From: Fibrobacterota bacterium | Lineage (GTDB): Bacteria > Fibrobacterota > Chitinivibrionia > Chitinivibrionales > Chitinispirillaceae | DNA: 64,000 nt | Assembly (NCBI GenBank): GCA_023436205.1 | Contig: JAEZKC010000068.1 | Span: forward strand, 62,001 to 126,000 | Direction of reading: 5' to 3' | Part shown: piece by piece, positions 44,443-52,512 of the stretch | Layout: each line of letters starts with the position of its first letter | Numbering within the stretch: the first letter of the stretch is position 1 | Translations under genes and position numbers: made by a program | Notes under the pieces: generated by a model | Databases searched by the model: none | What the model was told of the DNA's origin: nothing | Seen by the model: only the letters and a program-made list of their open reading frames with translations

Positions 44443-46536
44443 ATGAACAGAGTTCTAGGTTCACTTCTGTTCTGCGTTTTTTCAGCTACCCTGGCTGTCG
44501 GTCAGGCCGCTTATCCTTTCCCGCAGAATATTCAGTACCCGAATGGATTTATGCCCACAACGGTAAGCAGCACCAAAATGCAGACCTGGTTTGATGCCTG
44601 GAACGCCAAGTATCCCAAAACCTGCGGCAATGCCATTATGCCTTCCGCGGATTCCGAAACTGAAGCCAAGGTTGAAGGTATGGGATGGGCCATGCTCACT
44701 GCTGCTTATATGGGGAACAAGGATCTCTATGATGGAATTTTACAGTTTTATAAAAATAAGTGCACCTCGGAAGCGGGCGGCATGATGGCCTGGAGCGTTA
44801 CCTGTGAGGGATTTGTTGATCGGGGCAGCGCTACTGATGGTGATCTGGATGTGGCTTTCAGCCTTATTGTGGCTTATTGGCAGTGGGGTGGTGATTATCT
44901 GGATCAGGCCAGAGCGTTAATTACTAAATGCCGTATGCTGATTAAGAATTGTGACGGCGTCTCCGTACTGGCCGCCGGCTATTCCGGAGGTGCCTGGGGT
45001 GGGTGTGATGAAACTGACATTTCCTATTATACCCCTGCTTTCTTCAGAGTTTTTGCTGATGTTTCCGGTGATGCTGCGTGGACCAAACTTGCCGATGATA
45101 CCTACACTCTTCTGGCAAGAAGTGCAAATCCCACTACAGGGCTGGTTCCAGACTGGCAGTACGCCAATGGAACTCCCGGGTCATCATCGGGAAGAGAAAC
45201 CACTTACCGCTACGATGCCTGCCGCGCTCCCTGGCGCCTTGCCCTCGATTATCTCTGGAACGGTAACGAAAAAGCCAAAACCTGGTGCATCAAAATCTCC
45301 AACTGGGCCAATGGTGTAGGTCCGGCCAATATCAAAGATGGCTATCAGCTTAACGGTACTCCCACAGGTACTAATCACAATATGGCCTTTACTGGCGCAT
45401 TAGCTGTTTCGGCCATGTGCAACAGCCAGGAAATGTCCAACGCATTTGGTGCAGAGATTGCCAAAATGACAGACTCTTACTGGTATAACCAGCACCTTGG
45501 CAACGTCTACCTTCTTGCTTTGACCGGAAACATGTGGCATAAGGATCATCTGGGTGGAAGCGGGGAGACTTTTCCGCTGGCCATTACCACAGTGGGCCAG
45601 GGGACCATCACCCGTGATCCTGATGCTATCCGCTATGCTCCCGGCACTCAGGTGACACTTACTGCCAACCCTGAATCAGGTTGGGCATTTGGTTCCTGGA
45701 GCGGTGATGGTGTTAGCGGTAGTGAAAATCCTCTGACCATCACTGTTGATTCTGAAATAAGCATAACTGCCAATTTCGTAGTTGATTTTGACCCGAATGA
45801 TCCGAACAGCAATCTGCTTAAAAATGGTGATTTTTCCGCTACTGAACTCGCCCCCTGGGTACTTAATGCCTGGAATAATTCGGAGGCAACAGGAAGCGCG
45901 ACGAACGGAGCATATACTGTCGATATCACTGCTCTTGGAGAAAACGTTTATGATTTGCAACTCGTACAGAGAAACGTGCCTCTTGAAATGGGCAAGTCAT
46001 ATCGTTTGACCTTCGATGCTTCATCCACTGTTGACAGGACCATGGATATTATTATTCAGATGCCTGATGATCCATGGGATACCTATGCCTCGAAAACAGT
46101 CGATTTGACCAGCGCAAAGCAGACGTACAGTGTCGAATTTACCATGACAGGTGAAACGAATCTGGATTCCCGGGTGGGCTTCAATTTCGGTAACGCCATC
46201 TCCAGCATTACCATCAGTAATGTAAGACTCGCAATTGCGCAGAATACGGTCATCTCAGCAAAGGTTCCAGTGAGCAGATCGTTGTCCGGTCTGAAAGTGA
46301 ATCCATCTGCAAATACCGGGCTGAAAGTTAATTTCATGGCCAGAAACACCGGTGTAACACTTCTGAGAATTTATAACCTGAAAGGTGACATAGTGGAAAC
46401 TGCGAAACTGAATACAACCGCAGGCCACTGTTATACCCACAAGTTCAATTCAGGAAAGCTTTCAAACGGTTACTATGTTTTGAGTGTCAATAATGCAGGA
46501 AATGTTGAGCAGGCGAAGGTTCTCATTTCCAGATAA
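44443..46536 (+). CDS. GH8 endoglucanase-type enzyme with InlB-like repeat, CBM4/9 and sorting-type domain
   Basis: A 697-residue secreted enzyme; GH8 members cleave beta-1,4-glucan, xylan or chitosan by inversion. It has AAGGAG before the ATG and a signal peptide ending near LAVGQA. The GH8 domain (about 25-365) carries the general-acid Glu78 in VEGMGWAM and the family signature around ATDGDLDVAFSLI (130-142). A divergent InlB B-repeat follows (about 375-445, GQGTITRDPDAIRYAPGTQV). Next is a CBM4/9-type beta-sandwich (about 460-600, NLLKNGDFSATELAPWVLNA) and a C-terminal sorting-type domain (LLRIYNLKGDIVETAK to GYYVLSVNNAG). It is a single-gene unit with an upstream dyad and a downstream terminator. 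Beta-glucan is the likeliest substrate. Confidence 0.92.
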   Translation: MNRVLGSLLFCVFSATLAVGQAAYPFPQNIQYPNGFMPTTVSSTKMQTWFDAWNAKYPKTCGNAIMPSADSETEAKVEGMGWAMLTAAYMGNKDLYDGILQFYKNKCTSEAGGMMAWSVTCEGFVDRGSATDGDLDVAFSLIVAYWQWGGDYLDQARALITKCRMLIKNCDGVSVLAAGYSGGAWGGCDETDISYYTPAFFRVFADVSGDAAWTKLADDTYTLLARSANPTTGLVPDWQYANGTPGSSSGRETTYRYDACRAPWRLALDYLWNGNEKAKTWCIKISNWANGVGPANIKDGYQLNGTPTGTNHNMAFTGALAVSAMCNSQEMSNAFGAEIAKMTDSYWYNQHLGNVYLLALTGNMWHKDHLGGSGETFPLAITTVGQGTITRDPDAIRYAPGTQVTLTANPESGWAFGSWSGDGVSGSENPLTITVDSEISITANFVVDFDPNDPNSNLLKNGDFSATELAPWVLNAWNNSEATGSATNGAYTVDITALGENVYDLQLVQRNVPLEMGKSYRLTFDASSTVDRTMDIIIQMPDDPWDTYASKTVDLTSAKQTYSVEFTMTGETNLDSRVGFNFGNAISSITISNVRLAIAQNTVISAKVPVSRSLSGLKVNPSANTGLKVNFMARNTGVTLLRIYNLKGDIVETAKLNTTAGHCYTHKFNSGKLSNGYYVLSVNNAGNVEQAKVLISR

Positions 46537-46563
46537 GTTAATTAAAAAAGACCACCTCCCCAG

Positions 46564-46597
46564 AAGGCTCCGACCGCAAGGAAGGAGCTTTCGTTTT
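46564..46597 (+). terminator. Intrinsic terminator after GH8
   Basis: AGGCTCC pairs with GGAGCTT (one wobble pair) across a CGACCGCAAGGAA-type loop, followed by TCGTTTTTC. Confidence 0.75.
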
Positions 46598-46691
46598 TCA
46601 AGCTGGACTTGCAGAAATTTTCCGTCTTATTTATCTTCAAAAGTACGCCGTTTCGCTTTTATCAGGCTTTATCATCATAATGGAGAGTATT

Positions 46692-47156
46692 ATGAGAACA
46701 GCATTTTGTTTTCTGGTTCTTTTTCTCGCATGCTCCTTTCGGGAGGAGAATCCGCGAGTTTCCATAAATCACAGAACCGGGGGGTGCGGCAGGGAGATTG
46801 TGCGTAAATCTGTTCAGACGTATACCGATTCCTGCAGACCGGATGAACTACGCTGGTATTATGACGAATCAAATCGTTTACTGACACTGCACTTGACTGC
46901 TGTTATGGCTTATTGCGGCGATGCTGTCGAGCTCGCAGTCTTTAAAAGGGAGGATAGGTTCGTTATGGATCTATCCATCAGGGAAGTGGAAGCACTTGAT
47001 TGCGGGGAATGTGTCTTCGAGCCTGCTTGTGATGTGCCAAATGTAGCCCAATCATCTGTCTTTGTTGAGTTTGTGGACAGTGTCTATACTCTAAACCTTG
47101 CAGCAGACAGTGGGTTTTTTGTTTTAGGAGCTCCGATATGCCGACATTTATGGTAA
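46692..47156 (+). CDS. Predicted Cys-rich lipoprotein, unknown
   Basis: A 154-residue protein. The ATG at 46692 is seven bases after GGAG. It begins with a lipoprotein-type signal with the acylation site in FLACS (Cys near residue 15). The mature protein contains about eight further Cys residues, including GGCGRE, SCRPDE, YCGD, CGECVFEPACD and ICRHLW, which suggests a disulphide-stabilised or metal-binding periplasmic fold. Beta-strand-like alternation is visible (RLLTLHLTAVMAYCG). No family recognised. It stands alone after the GH8 terminator. Confidence 0.55.
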   Translation: MRTAFCFLVLFLACSFREENPRVSINHRTGGCGREIVRKSVQTYTDSCRPDELRWYYDESNRLLTLHLTAVMAYCGDAVELAVFKREDRFVMDLSIREVEALDCGECVFEPACDVPNVAQSSVFVEFVDSVYTLNLAADSGFFVLGAPICRHLW

Positions 47157-47190
47157 TCTTCCTGATAAAGAAAATTTCCTATGTGTGTTG

Positions 47191-47230
47191 CCCCGTAATT
47201 GATTTATAATTCCATAATGCATCAACGGGG
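47191..47230. repeat. REP-like palindrome 7 (degenerate)
   Basis: CCCCGTAATTG...CATCAACGGGG, 40 bp. The inner arms have drifted from the consensus but remain partly complementary. It lies just upstream of the DUF2809-like gene. Confidence 0.7.
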
Positions 47231-47251
47231 TAGCACAACTCGGAGCCGTTT

Positions 47252-47719
47252 TTGAATGACCTGCAAATGTATCACAATTTCAAGTGTGCTTTAATGACCC
47301 CCCAAACGGTTTTCCATAAACGATTACTTTATTTAACATTTTTAGCTCTCGTGCTGGCCGGTGGCCTGCTATCAAGGCATTATAGTTCTTATTTACCCTC
47401 CTCCCTGAATTTGGTTTTGGGGGATTTTCTCTGGGCACTGGCAGTTTTTATTGCAGTCAGAGTAGTATTGATCAGATCCTCTATCAATACAGCAGCAGTT
47501 TCAGCACTGATATTTTCATTCGTTATCGAATTCAGCCAGCGCTATCAGGCCTCCTGGATAAATGGCATCAGGGCAAACCGGTTGGGTGGACTGGTGTTGG
47601 GGTATGGCTTCTTATGGAGTGATCTTTTGGCGTATTCTGCAGGGATCGGTTTCGGGTTATTAGCCGAAATGGCTGTAGTTTTTACATGGTCTAAAGGGAG
47701 GCACAGAGTCAGATCTTAA
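47252..47719 (+). CDS. DUF2809-family membrane protein
   Basis: Up to 155 residues with about four hydrophobic segments. LNLVLGDFLWALAVFIAVRV, FVIEFSQRYQASWINGIRAN and GLVLGYGFLWSDLLAYSAGIGFG match the conserved pattern of DUF2809 inner-membrane proteins, whose function is unknown. The start is unclear. TTG at 47252 has GGAG upstream; ATG codons at 47267 and 47294 are possible and would remove a short hydrophilic tail. It stands alone, with a REP palindrome just before it. Confidence 0.72.
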   Translation: MNDLQMYHNFKCALMTPQTVFHKRLLYLTFLALVLAGGLLSRHYSSYLPSSLNLVLGDFLWALAVFIAVRVVLIRSSINTAAVSALIFSFVIEFSQRYQASWINGIRANRLGGLVLGYGFLWSDLLAYSAGIGFGLLAEMAVVFTWSKGRHRVRS

Positions 47720-47750
47720 AACATCTAAAAGTCCTGTTTTGAAATCTGCC

Positions 47751-48254
47751 TCACCAGTTTATACCAGCCGATAACAGGGTGATTTCCATATATCTGCCCT
47801 GGTCCGGCCCTATACCGGCACCAATCTCAAGAGCAGAAACAAATCCTTCAGAAGATCTGAAATTGAGAGGAACTAACCGCAATCCCACTTTCCATACCGG
47901 GATGTCCGGTCGGTTTCCCTCCTCATCCAGTATCTCTATGCGGCTTCCCCAAAGCAGGCCGGTGACAGCTAAGATTTGCGGCTGCCACTTTGACCCGACT
48001 TGATAGCCAAAGGCCAGTTGACTCTCGATGGCATTTCCGTTAGCCCAAAGAATGCTGATTCCCGGTTGAGCAATGTAATGATCATTCCACTGTAAACGCA
48101 CACCAGCCCCCAATCCTGCTCCGGTGGCGGTGACTCTATCTGAAGAATACAGCTGGCCAGTTTGGTAAAGTAGTGGGAAGCATGAAAGTTTGTCTGAGTC
48201 GGCAAATGTTCGGCTGAAAATGAGGAAAATAAGTGCGAATGTCAGTTTATACAT
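47751..48254 (-). CDS. Predicted secreted/outer-membrane protein, unknown
   Basis: A 167-residue protein with a signal peptide (MYKLTFALIFLIFSRTFA). It has Gly-rich alternating strands (ATGAGLGAGVRLQWNDHY, VSALEIGAGIGP) and ends in Trp (LLSAGINW), consistent with a small outer-membrane barrel. No family recognised. Its ATG directly follows the TAA of the M28 peptidase gene (TAAATG), making it the last gene of a leftward operon. A barrel-like protein of similar size lies on the other side of the peptidase, which suggests a pair. Confidence 0.6.
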   Translation of the reverse strand: MYKLTFALIFLIFSRTFADSDKLSCFPLLYQTGQLYSSDRVTATGAGLGAGVRLQWNDHYIAQPGISILWANGNAIESQLAFGYQVGSKWQPQILAVTGLLWGSRIEILDEEGNRPDIPVWKVGLRLVPLNFRSSEGFVSALEIGAGIGPDQGRYMEITLLSAGINW

Positions 48255-49268
48255 TTACTGCACCTCCGCCATTAATGCTATCGTGGCAGCAACCGCACGG
48301 GCATTCTGAGCCAGGAAGACGGAATCAAGAGTTTCCGGGGTGTCGGAGAGCTTATGGTAATTGGGATTTCTAAAATTTGCGGTATCTGTAATGAACAGTA
48401 CCGGAATTCCCCGAAACCAGAGCAGGCCGTGGTCACTTCGCATGAAGGCACTGGAGAAGAAATAAGCCCCGTCTCCAGGGACTATCAAACCGAAAGCTTT
48501 TGTCAAATTGTATGTATTGCACAGTGCTGTCATCTGCTGAGTCATCTCCATGGAATTTCCATTTCCAGCAACAAGCAGAAAATCTCCTTTGTCGGGGAGT
48601 TTTATTCCCGGGAGCTGCTTTTGACTGCCATCTTCGCTCGATGCATATCCAATAAGGTCCATGACAATACCGGCGACAATATCATTTGCATAGCCGGCTT
48701 CCACATATCGGGTACTGCCGACAGACCCGTACTCCTCCAGATCAAAAGAGATAAAGCGTATGGTGCGTGCAAATTGAAAGTTGCGAACGGCCCGGGCTGT
48801 TTCAAGCATCACTGCTACAGCTGATCCATTGTCATCAGCACCGGCATAGTAGGCATCGAGATGGCTTCCCAGGAGAACCACCTCCTGAGGTTTGGTTACT
48901 CCGGGCCATTCAGCAACCACATTGTAAGCCGTAAGCTGCCCTTCTTTCATCAAGGCTACAGTATCTGCATCATATCCAAGACTCTGAAAAGATTCTGCCA
49001 CAAATTTTACGGATGCGTCGCGGGTAAGATCACAGGCAGGGAAAAGTTCTCCGGGTTCAAAGCCCTCACAGTCCACTGGCGTGTCAGAAAGTCTCACCTG
49101 TGCAAGTCTGCGGATTGCGGGCATCAAGCTATCCGTGGTCACCGTTTGACCGACTTCGGCCGCTTTATCAAAACCCTCCCTTGATGGAGCTTCTGGGCTG
49201 CAGCCTCCAAAAGTGAGAATAGACAGACAGACCGGAATCATCAGGTACTTGTATTGCGTTCTTTTCAT
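48255..49268 (-). CDS. M28-family zinc aminopeptidase lipoprotein
   Basis: A 337-residue lipoprotein (acylated Cys in LTFGGCSPEA, near residue 23). The catalytic domain is a co-catalytic di-zinc M28 peptidase: VVLLGSHLDAYYAGADDNGSAVAVML gives the first His-x-Asp and bridging Asp, ISFDLEEYGSVGS the catalytic and binding Glu pair, and RSDHGLLWFRGIPVLFITD plus NPNYHKLSDT later ligands. M28 enzymes trim N-terminal residues from peptides; here the enzyme would act in the periplasm or at the outer membrane. Its ATG overlaps the upstream gene by four bases and its TAA abuts the downstream ATG. Confidence 0.88.
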   Translation of the reverse strand: MKRTQYKYLMIPVCLSILTFGGCSPEAPSREGFDKAAEVGQTVTTDSLMPAIRRLAQVRLSDTPVDCEGFEPGELFPACDLTRDASVKFVAESFQSLGYDADTVALMKEGQLTAYNVVAEWPGVTKPQEVVLLGSHLDAYYAGADDNGSAVAVMLETARAVRNFQFARTIRFISFDLEEYGSVGSTRYVEAGYANDIVAGIVMDLIGYASSEDGSQKQLPGIKLPDKGDFLLVAGNGNSMEMTQQMTALCNTYNLTKAFGLIVPGDGAYFFSSAFMRSDHGLLWFRGIPVLFITDTANFRNPNYHKLSDTPETLDSVFLAQNARAVAATIALMAEVQ

Positions 49269-49807
49269 AGGTTTTTTCCTATGCTGATGATCCCCAGTTG
49301 CATGCGTAAGGTGCGTCCGAGGTGGTCCAAATGGGTACCAATAGAAAGTTCAAGAATACTGAATCGCCAACTGTTGCCGACAGAAAATGAAAGAGGTGCC
49401 GCCCAGACTGCAAGGTAAACAGGCAATACTGCTTTTTGCATGGCTTCACGGGTCTCCCGAAGAAGTAAAGCACCATCGGAGAAGCTGGCAAATCCTGAAA
49501 TACCCGCTTCTACTCCGATTCTTGGAGACCATAGGCCAATAGTCTGTTCTGTAAGCAGTTGGGCGTATATTTCAGGAATCTTAATTTCGAGTCTCAGGCG
49601 TGTTCCGGCCCTCCAGCATAAGGACCTTTTGATTTCACGTTGATAACCAATATCTAAGGTATAAATAAGCTGCATGGAAAAGCCTGAGGAGTAAATTGTC
49701 GGAGTATAGCCGATTGCGATTTCCGAACCGACATTCTGTTCCTGAATTACTGCAGTCGTAAAAGAGAACAGTCCAATAATAATGATGAATGAGTGGTGCA
49801 GTTTCAT
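49265..49807 (-). CDS. Predicted secreted/outer-membrane protein, unknown
   Basis: A 180-residue protein with a signal peptide (MKLHHSFIIIIGLFSFTTAV). It has repeated amphipathic strands (SEIAIGYTPTIYSSGFSMQL, IGVEAGISGFASFSDGA, APLSFSVGNSWRFSILELSI), probably an outer-membrane barrel. No family recognised. The stop overlaps the peptidase start by four bases. It is preceded 29 bp upstream by a 52-codon membrane-protein frame on the same strand. Confidence 0.6.
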   Translation of the reverse strand: MKLHHSFIIIIGLFSFTTAVIQEQNVGSEIAIGYTPTIYSSGFSMQLIYTLDIGYQREIKRSLCWRAGTRLRLEIKIPEIYAQLLTEQTIGLWSPRIGVEAGISGFASFSDGALLLRETREAMQKAVLPVYLAVWAAPLSFSVGNSWRFSILELSIGTHLDHLGRTLRMQLGIISIGKNL

Positions 49808-49836
49808 TTTAATCCGGCTTTATATATAAACTTATA

Positions 49837-49995
49837 CTATTTGCAATACCAGCTGACTAAAATAACCAGGATAGTAAATAAAATAAAACCGTGTACGACA
49901 TAAAAGGGTTTTTCCTGAGTGAGTATTTGATCAATTCGAAAGTGTTTCCTTAGAATTATTCTTACTGTTTCTCTGAAGAATCGGCCCGTTCGCAT
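49837..49995 (-). CDS. Small single-helix membrane protein, unknown
   Basis: A 52-codon frame opening at an ATG, with GGTGG about ten bases upstream. The first half is basic and hydrophilic (MRTGRFFRETVRIILRKHFR). The C-terminal half is one clear membrane helix (FYVVHGFILFTILVILVSWY) and the protein ends Cys-Lys. The composition is non-random and it sits 29 bp before the leftward peptidase operon, so it may be its first gene. It could still be a chance frame. Confidence 0.4.
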   Translation of the reverse strand: MRTGRFFRETVRIILRKHFRIDQILTQEKPFYVVHGFILFTILVILVSWYCK

Positions 49996-50085
49996 TGAAG
50001 TTTTTCCACCCGAAATAAATTTATTTTGAATATTTCTGTTACATAGCTGTTTATCTTACTGAAACGAACAATTCAGGAATCGATA

Positions 50086-50652
50086 ATGACTGAAGCAAAA
50101 GCTATCGAATTATGTCTGAAGCACAGGGACCCCTTGGGATTTGAGTTTCTGGTGAAACTGTTCCGAAGGGAAGCTTTCTATCACGCTTTGGGGTTTATGG
50201 GTAACAGCGAAGATGCCGCCGATGTGTGTCAGGAGGCTTTTTCGAAGGCGTTCAGTGCCATGCCTCTGCTTGAAAAACTTGATAAGTTTTATCCCTGGTT
50301 TTACAGCATTTTACGGAATCACTGCCTCAATGTACTGAGCAGAAAGAAGATTGCGCAGGTGAAGGCCGGCCAGGTTGCAGAGGATCAGTACCCGGTTGTG
50401 TTTGATCCGGGAGTAGTGCTTGAAAAAGCGGAAGATTCTCGGATTGTGTTTGATACTCTTGGAAAGCTTGATCCTGAATTTCGTGAAATTCTGGTGCTCA
50501 AATACCTTAGAGATATGGACTACGGCAACATTTCTGAACAACTGGGGATTCCAAGAGGAACAGTGATGAGTCGACTCTATCATGCACGCAAGGCGTTTAG
50601 AAAAGTGTACCTCAGTATTTCCGGAAATGAGGAGGTTTCGAATGGAATGTAA
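50086..50652 (+). CDS. ECF-type RNA polymerase sigma factor
   Basis: A 188-residue sigma-70 family protein of ECF type. Region 2 is visible as ALGFMGNSEDAADVCQEAFSKAFSAM and FYPWFYSILRNHCLNVLSRKK. Region 4 is LDPEFREILVLKYLRDMDYGNISEQL followed by the recognition helix GIPRGTVMSRLYHARKAFRK. It directs RNA polymerase to a stress- or envelope-responsive regulon. The last 11 bases overlap the anti-sigma gene, the usual arrangement for an ECF/anti-sigma pair. An AGGAA site precedes the ATG. Confidence 0.92.
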   Translation: MTEAKAIELCLKHRDPLGFEFLVKLFRREAFYHALGFMGNSEDAADVCQEAFSKAFSAMPLLEKLDKFYPWFYSILRNHCLNVLSRKKIAQVKAGQVAEDQYPVVFDPGVVLEKAEDSRIVFDTLGKLDPEFREILVLKYLRDMDYGNISEQLGIPRGTVMSRLYHARKAFRKVYLSISGNEEVSNGM

Positions 50653-51076
50653 AGTGTGTAAACCGCTTCTTATGGGGCTTCTGGATGGTGAGCTTACGTC
50701 TGAAGAGAGTGCCGAAGTAAACGATCATCTCATTAAATGCTCCGGATGCCGGCATGAGTTTGAGGAATTGTCATCAGATGACAAGAAGCTTCGGGGGATT
50801 GCTTTCAGAGAACCCGGGGAGGAGGAGCTTAATCGCCTGTGGAAAAGTCCTTTCAGCCGGTTCAGCAGGATTTCGGGGCTTTTACTGGTTCTGTTCGGTT
50901 ATCTTCTTCTGCTCGGATATGGAATTTACGAATTTCTTAACGACAGGGAAGAAGCTCTTTTGCCAAAGCTTGCTCTTATGGCGGTAGTGACCGGCTTCTT
51001 TATATTGCTATTAACCGTAATACGACAACGTGCCGTTTCATACAAATACGACCCTTACAAGGAGGTTGAAAAATGA
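50642..51076 (+). CDS. Zinc-finger anti-sigma factor (zf-HC2 type)
   Basis: A 144-residue protein. The ATG at 50642 follows GAGG inside the end of the sigma gene. The N-terminal anti-sigma zinc finger (MECKVCKPLLMGLLDGELTS, VNDHLIKCSGCRHEFEEL) carries the His-x(3)-Cys-x(2)-Cys motif. Two membrane helices follow (about 77-97 and 107-126) and then a short basic tail. It would hold the ECF sigma factor at the membrane until a signal releases it. The stop overlaps the ybjQ start by four bases. Confidence 0.85.
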   Translation: MECKVCKPLLMGLLDGELTSEESAEVNDHLIKCSGCRHEFEELSSDDKKLRGIAFREPGEEELNRLWKSPFSRFSRISGLLLVLFGYLLLLGYGIYEFLNDREEALLPKLALMAVVTGFFILLLTVIRQRAVSYKYDPYKEVEK

Positions 51077-51387
51077 TAGTAGTTACCACAGACGAAGTCC
51101 CCGGAAGAAAAATTGTAAAGACATTCGGACTGGTTCGGGGAAACACCATTCGCGCCCGTCATATCGGTAATGACATTATGGCCGGTTTGAAAAACCTGGT
51201 TGGCGGTGAGATTGTGGAGTACACAAAGCTCATGGCAGAGAGCCGGGAGCAGGCAATTGACCGCATGGTGGAGCAGGCAAAGCTTCTCGGGGCCGATGCG
51301 GTGACAGGTATCCGGTTCACCACAGCGATGGTGATGGCAGGTGCGGCGGAACTTCTGGTCTACGGTACAGCGGTGAAGCTGGAATAA
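51073..51387 (+). CDS. ybjQ: YbjQ/UPF0145 family protein
   Basis: A 104-residue protein with the UPF0145 (DUF74) pattern: IVVTTDEVPGRKIVKTFGLV, then GGEIVEYTKLMAESREQAIDRM and LGADAVTGIRFTT. Members form pentamers of beta-alpha units; function is unknown, with a suggested link to heavy metals. It is the third gene of the sigma/anti-sigma operon with a four-base overlap, so it is likely under the control of that sigma factor. Length is normal for the family. Confidence 0.9.
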   Translation: MIVVTTDEVPGRKIVKTFGLVRGNTIRARHIGNDIMAGLKNLVGGEIVEYTKLMAESREQAIDRMVEQAKLLGADAVTGIRFTTAMVMAGAAELLVYGTAVKLE

Positions 51388-51388
51388 T

Positions 51389-51422
51389 CAGAGCCCCGAC
51401 CGTAACAGAGCCCCGACCGTAA
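51389..51422. repeat. 17-bp direct repeat, two tandem copies
   Basis: CAGAGCCCCGACCGTAA occurs twice head to tail directly after the ybjQ stop. The second copy continues into GGGAGGGG, so its CCCC can pair as a small hairpin. A related CTCCGACCGCAAGG sequence forms part of the GH8 terminator, suggesting duplication of a terminator-type element. Confidence 0.8.
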
Positions 51423-51442
51423 GGGAGGGGTTAGTTCTTCAC

Positions 51443-51475
51443 TGCCGTTTGTACTTGTGCAGACGGCATTTCTCT
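51443..51475 (+). terminator. Intrinsic terminator of the sigma/anti-sigma/ybjQ operon
   Basis: TGCCGT and ACGGCA pair across a 14-nt loop, followed by TTTCTCTT. Confidence 0.65.
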
Positions 51476-51584
51476 TACGCTTTTATTTCCTCCATCCCAA
51501 TTCCCGCCGGCAGTGGCTCCGTCAACTGGCAAATAGTTTGCAGCTTTTAAATACCTAATACCACTATTCTCAAAGGAGGTCTTC

Positions 51585-52124
51585 ATGCAGGCCCGTGGCC
51601 CCCTCATGACAGAACATCGCCTTATAGAAAAAATGATTCGTATCATCGATACAACTCTGCCCCGGGTGCAGTCATCGCATGAAATTGATCCCGAATTTAT
51701 CGACATTGCAGTAGATTTCATTCATATCTATGCCGATAAGACTCATCACGGCAAAGAGGAAGATATACTGTTTCGAAAGTTAAGTGATCGCAAAATGTCC
51801 CGGGAAGATCGCCTCCTTATGGATGAACTTATTCAGGAACACGTGTTCGGTCGCCAAACTACTCATGCTCTGGCCCAGGCCAACAGCCGTTATCGTAAAG
51901 GTGAGATTGCCGCCCTCGACCAAATCGTTTCCCGCCTCAGAACGCTGGTGAATTTTTACCCAAGGCATATCTGGAAGGAAGACAAAATTTTCTTTCCTGC
52001 AGCCCGCGCTTATTTCACCGATGAGGAGGAGCAGGAGATGATTGCCGAGTTCTATGAGCTTGATCGCAGGATGATCCATGAGAAGTACAAGGAAGTGGTG
52101 CAGGGTTTTGATTATCTGAAATAG
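51585..52124 (+). CDS. Hemerythrin-like domain protein
   Basis: A 179-residue all-helical protein with AAAGGAGG before the ATG. The hemerythrin iron ligands are recognisable in order: TEHRLIEKM, ADKTHHGKEEDILF, QEHVFGRQTTHAL, and FYPRHIWKEDKIFFPAA. Hemerythrins bind a di-iron centre that holds oxygen or participates in nitric-oxide or iron-sulphur repair responses. No partner domain is fused. It is a single-gene unit after the ybjQ terminator. Confidence 0.9.
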   Translation: MQARGPLMTEHRLIEKMIRIIDTTLPRVQSSHEIDPEFIDIAVDFIHIYADKTHHGKEEDILFRKLSDRKMSREDRLLMDELIQEHVFGRQTTHALAQANSRYRKGEIAALDQIVSRLRTLVNFYPRHIWKEDKIFFPAARAYFTDEEEQEMIAEFYELDRRMIHEKYKEVVQGFDYLK

Positions 52125-52512
52125 GGATACACATTACATTCGCTATCCAGCTGACTCCCCCGTTCCGATCACCCTGCCAGTCCTTCGATTCCGATCGTAG
52201 GAATCGTAGTTTTCGGAGTCGAAGAGTCACCTTGTTAACGGCGAAGACGCCTTGTAGAGCACCAAACTCATACCTCGCATACAATTCTCTCTAAAATAGT
52301 CATCTGAGTCTGTCAATCACGATTTATCGGACAATAATCGCCTGCAGCATGCGGTCTGTTGTTGTTGACCTTCGGTGCCCCAGCTATCGCCCTACTCAAT
52401 TTCAGAGAAACATAAAGTAGTTGTGTATTACATATTCCGCTCACATTGAGCGTGGGTCCGCCGGAGTCGAAATGTAATCCCCGCGTTCATGCCGAATCAT
52501 CCTGCACGCATA
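52125..52512. other. 388-bp gene-free stretch with pseudoknot-type palindromes
   Basis: It contains a variant hairpin (about 52180-52230, CTTCGATTCCGATCGTAGGAATCG...GGAGTCGAAG type) and one full copy of the 59-kb repeat family. No frame with a ribosome-binding site is seen. Confidence 0.6.
52436..52480. repeat. GCTC-loop-GAGC repeat, copy a
   Basis: First of eleven copies of a palindromic element with hairpin GCTC-ACATT-GAGC, the middle GGTCCGCCGGAGTC, and tail AATGT at 52471-52475. The tail is the reverse complement of the loop and begins after exactly 23 intervening bases. Confidence 0.85.
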
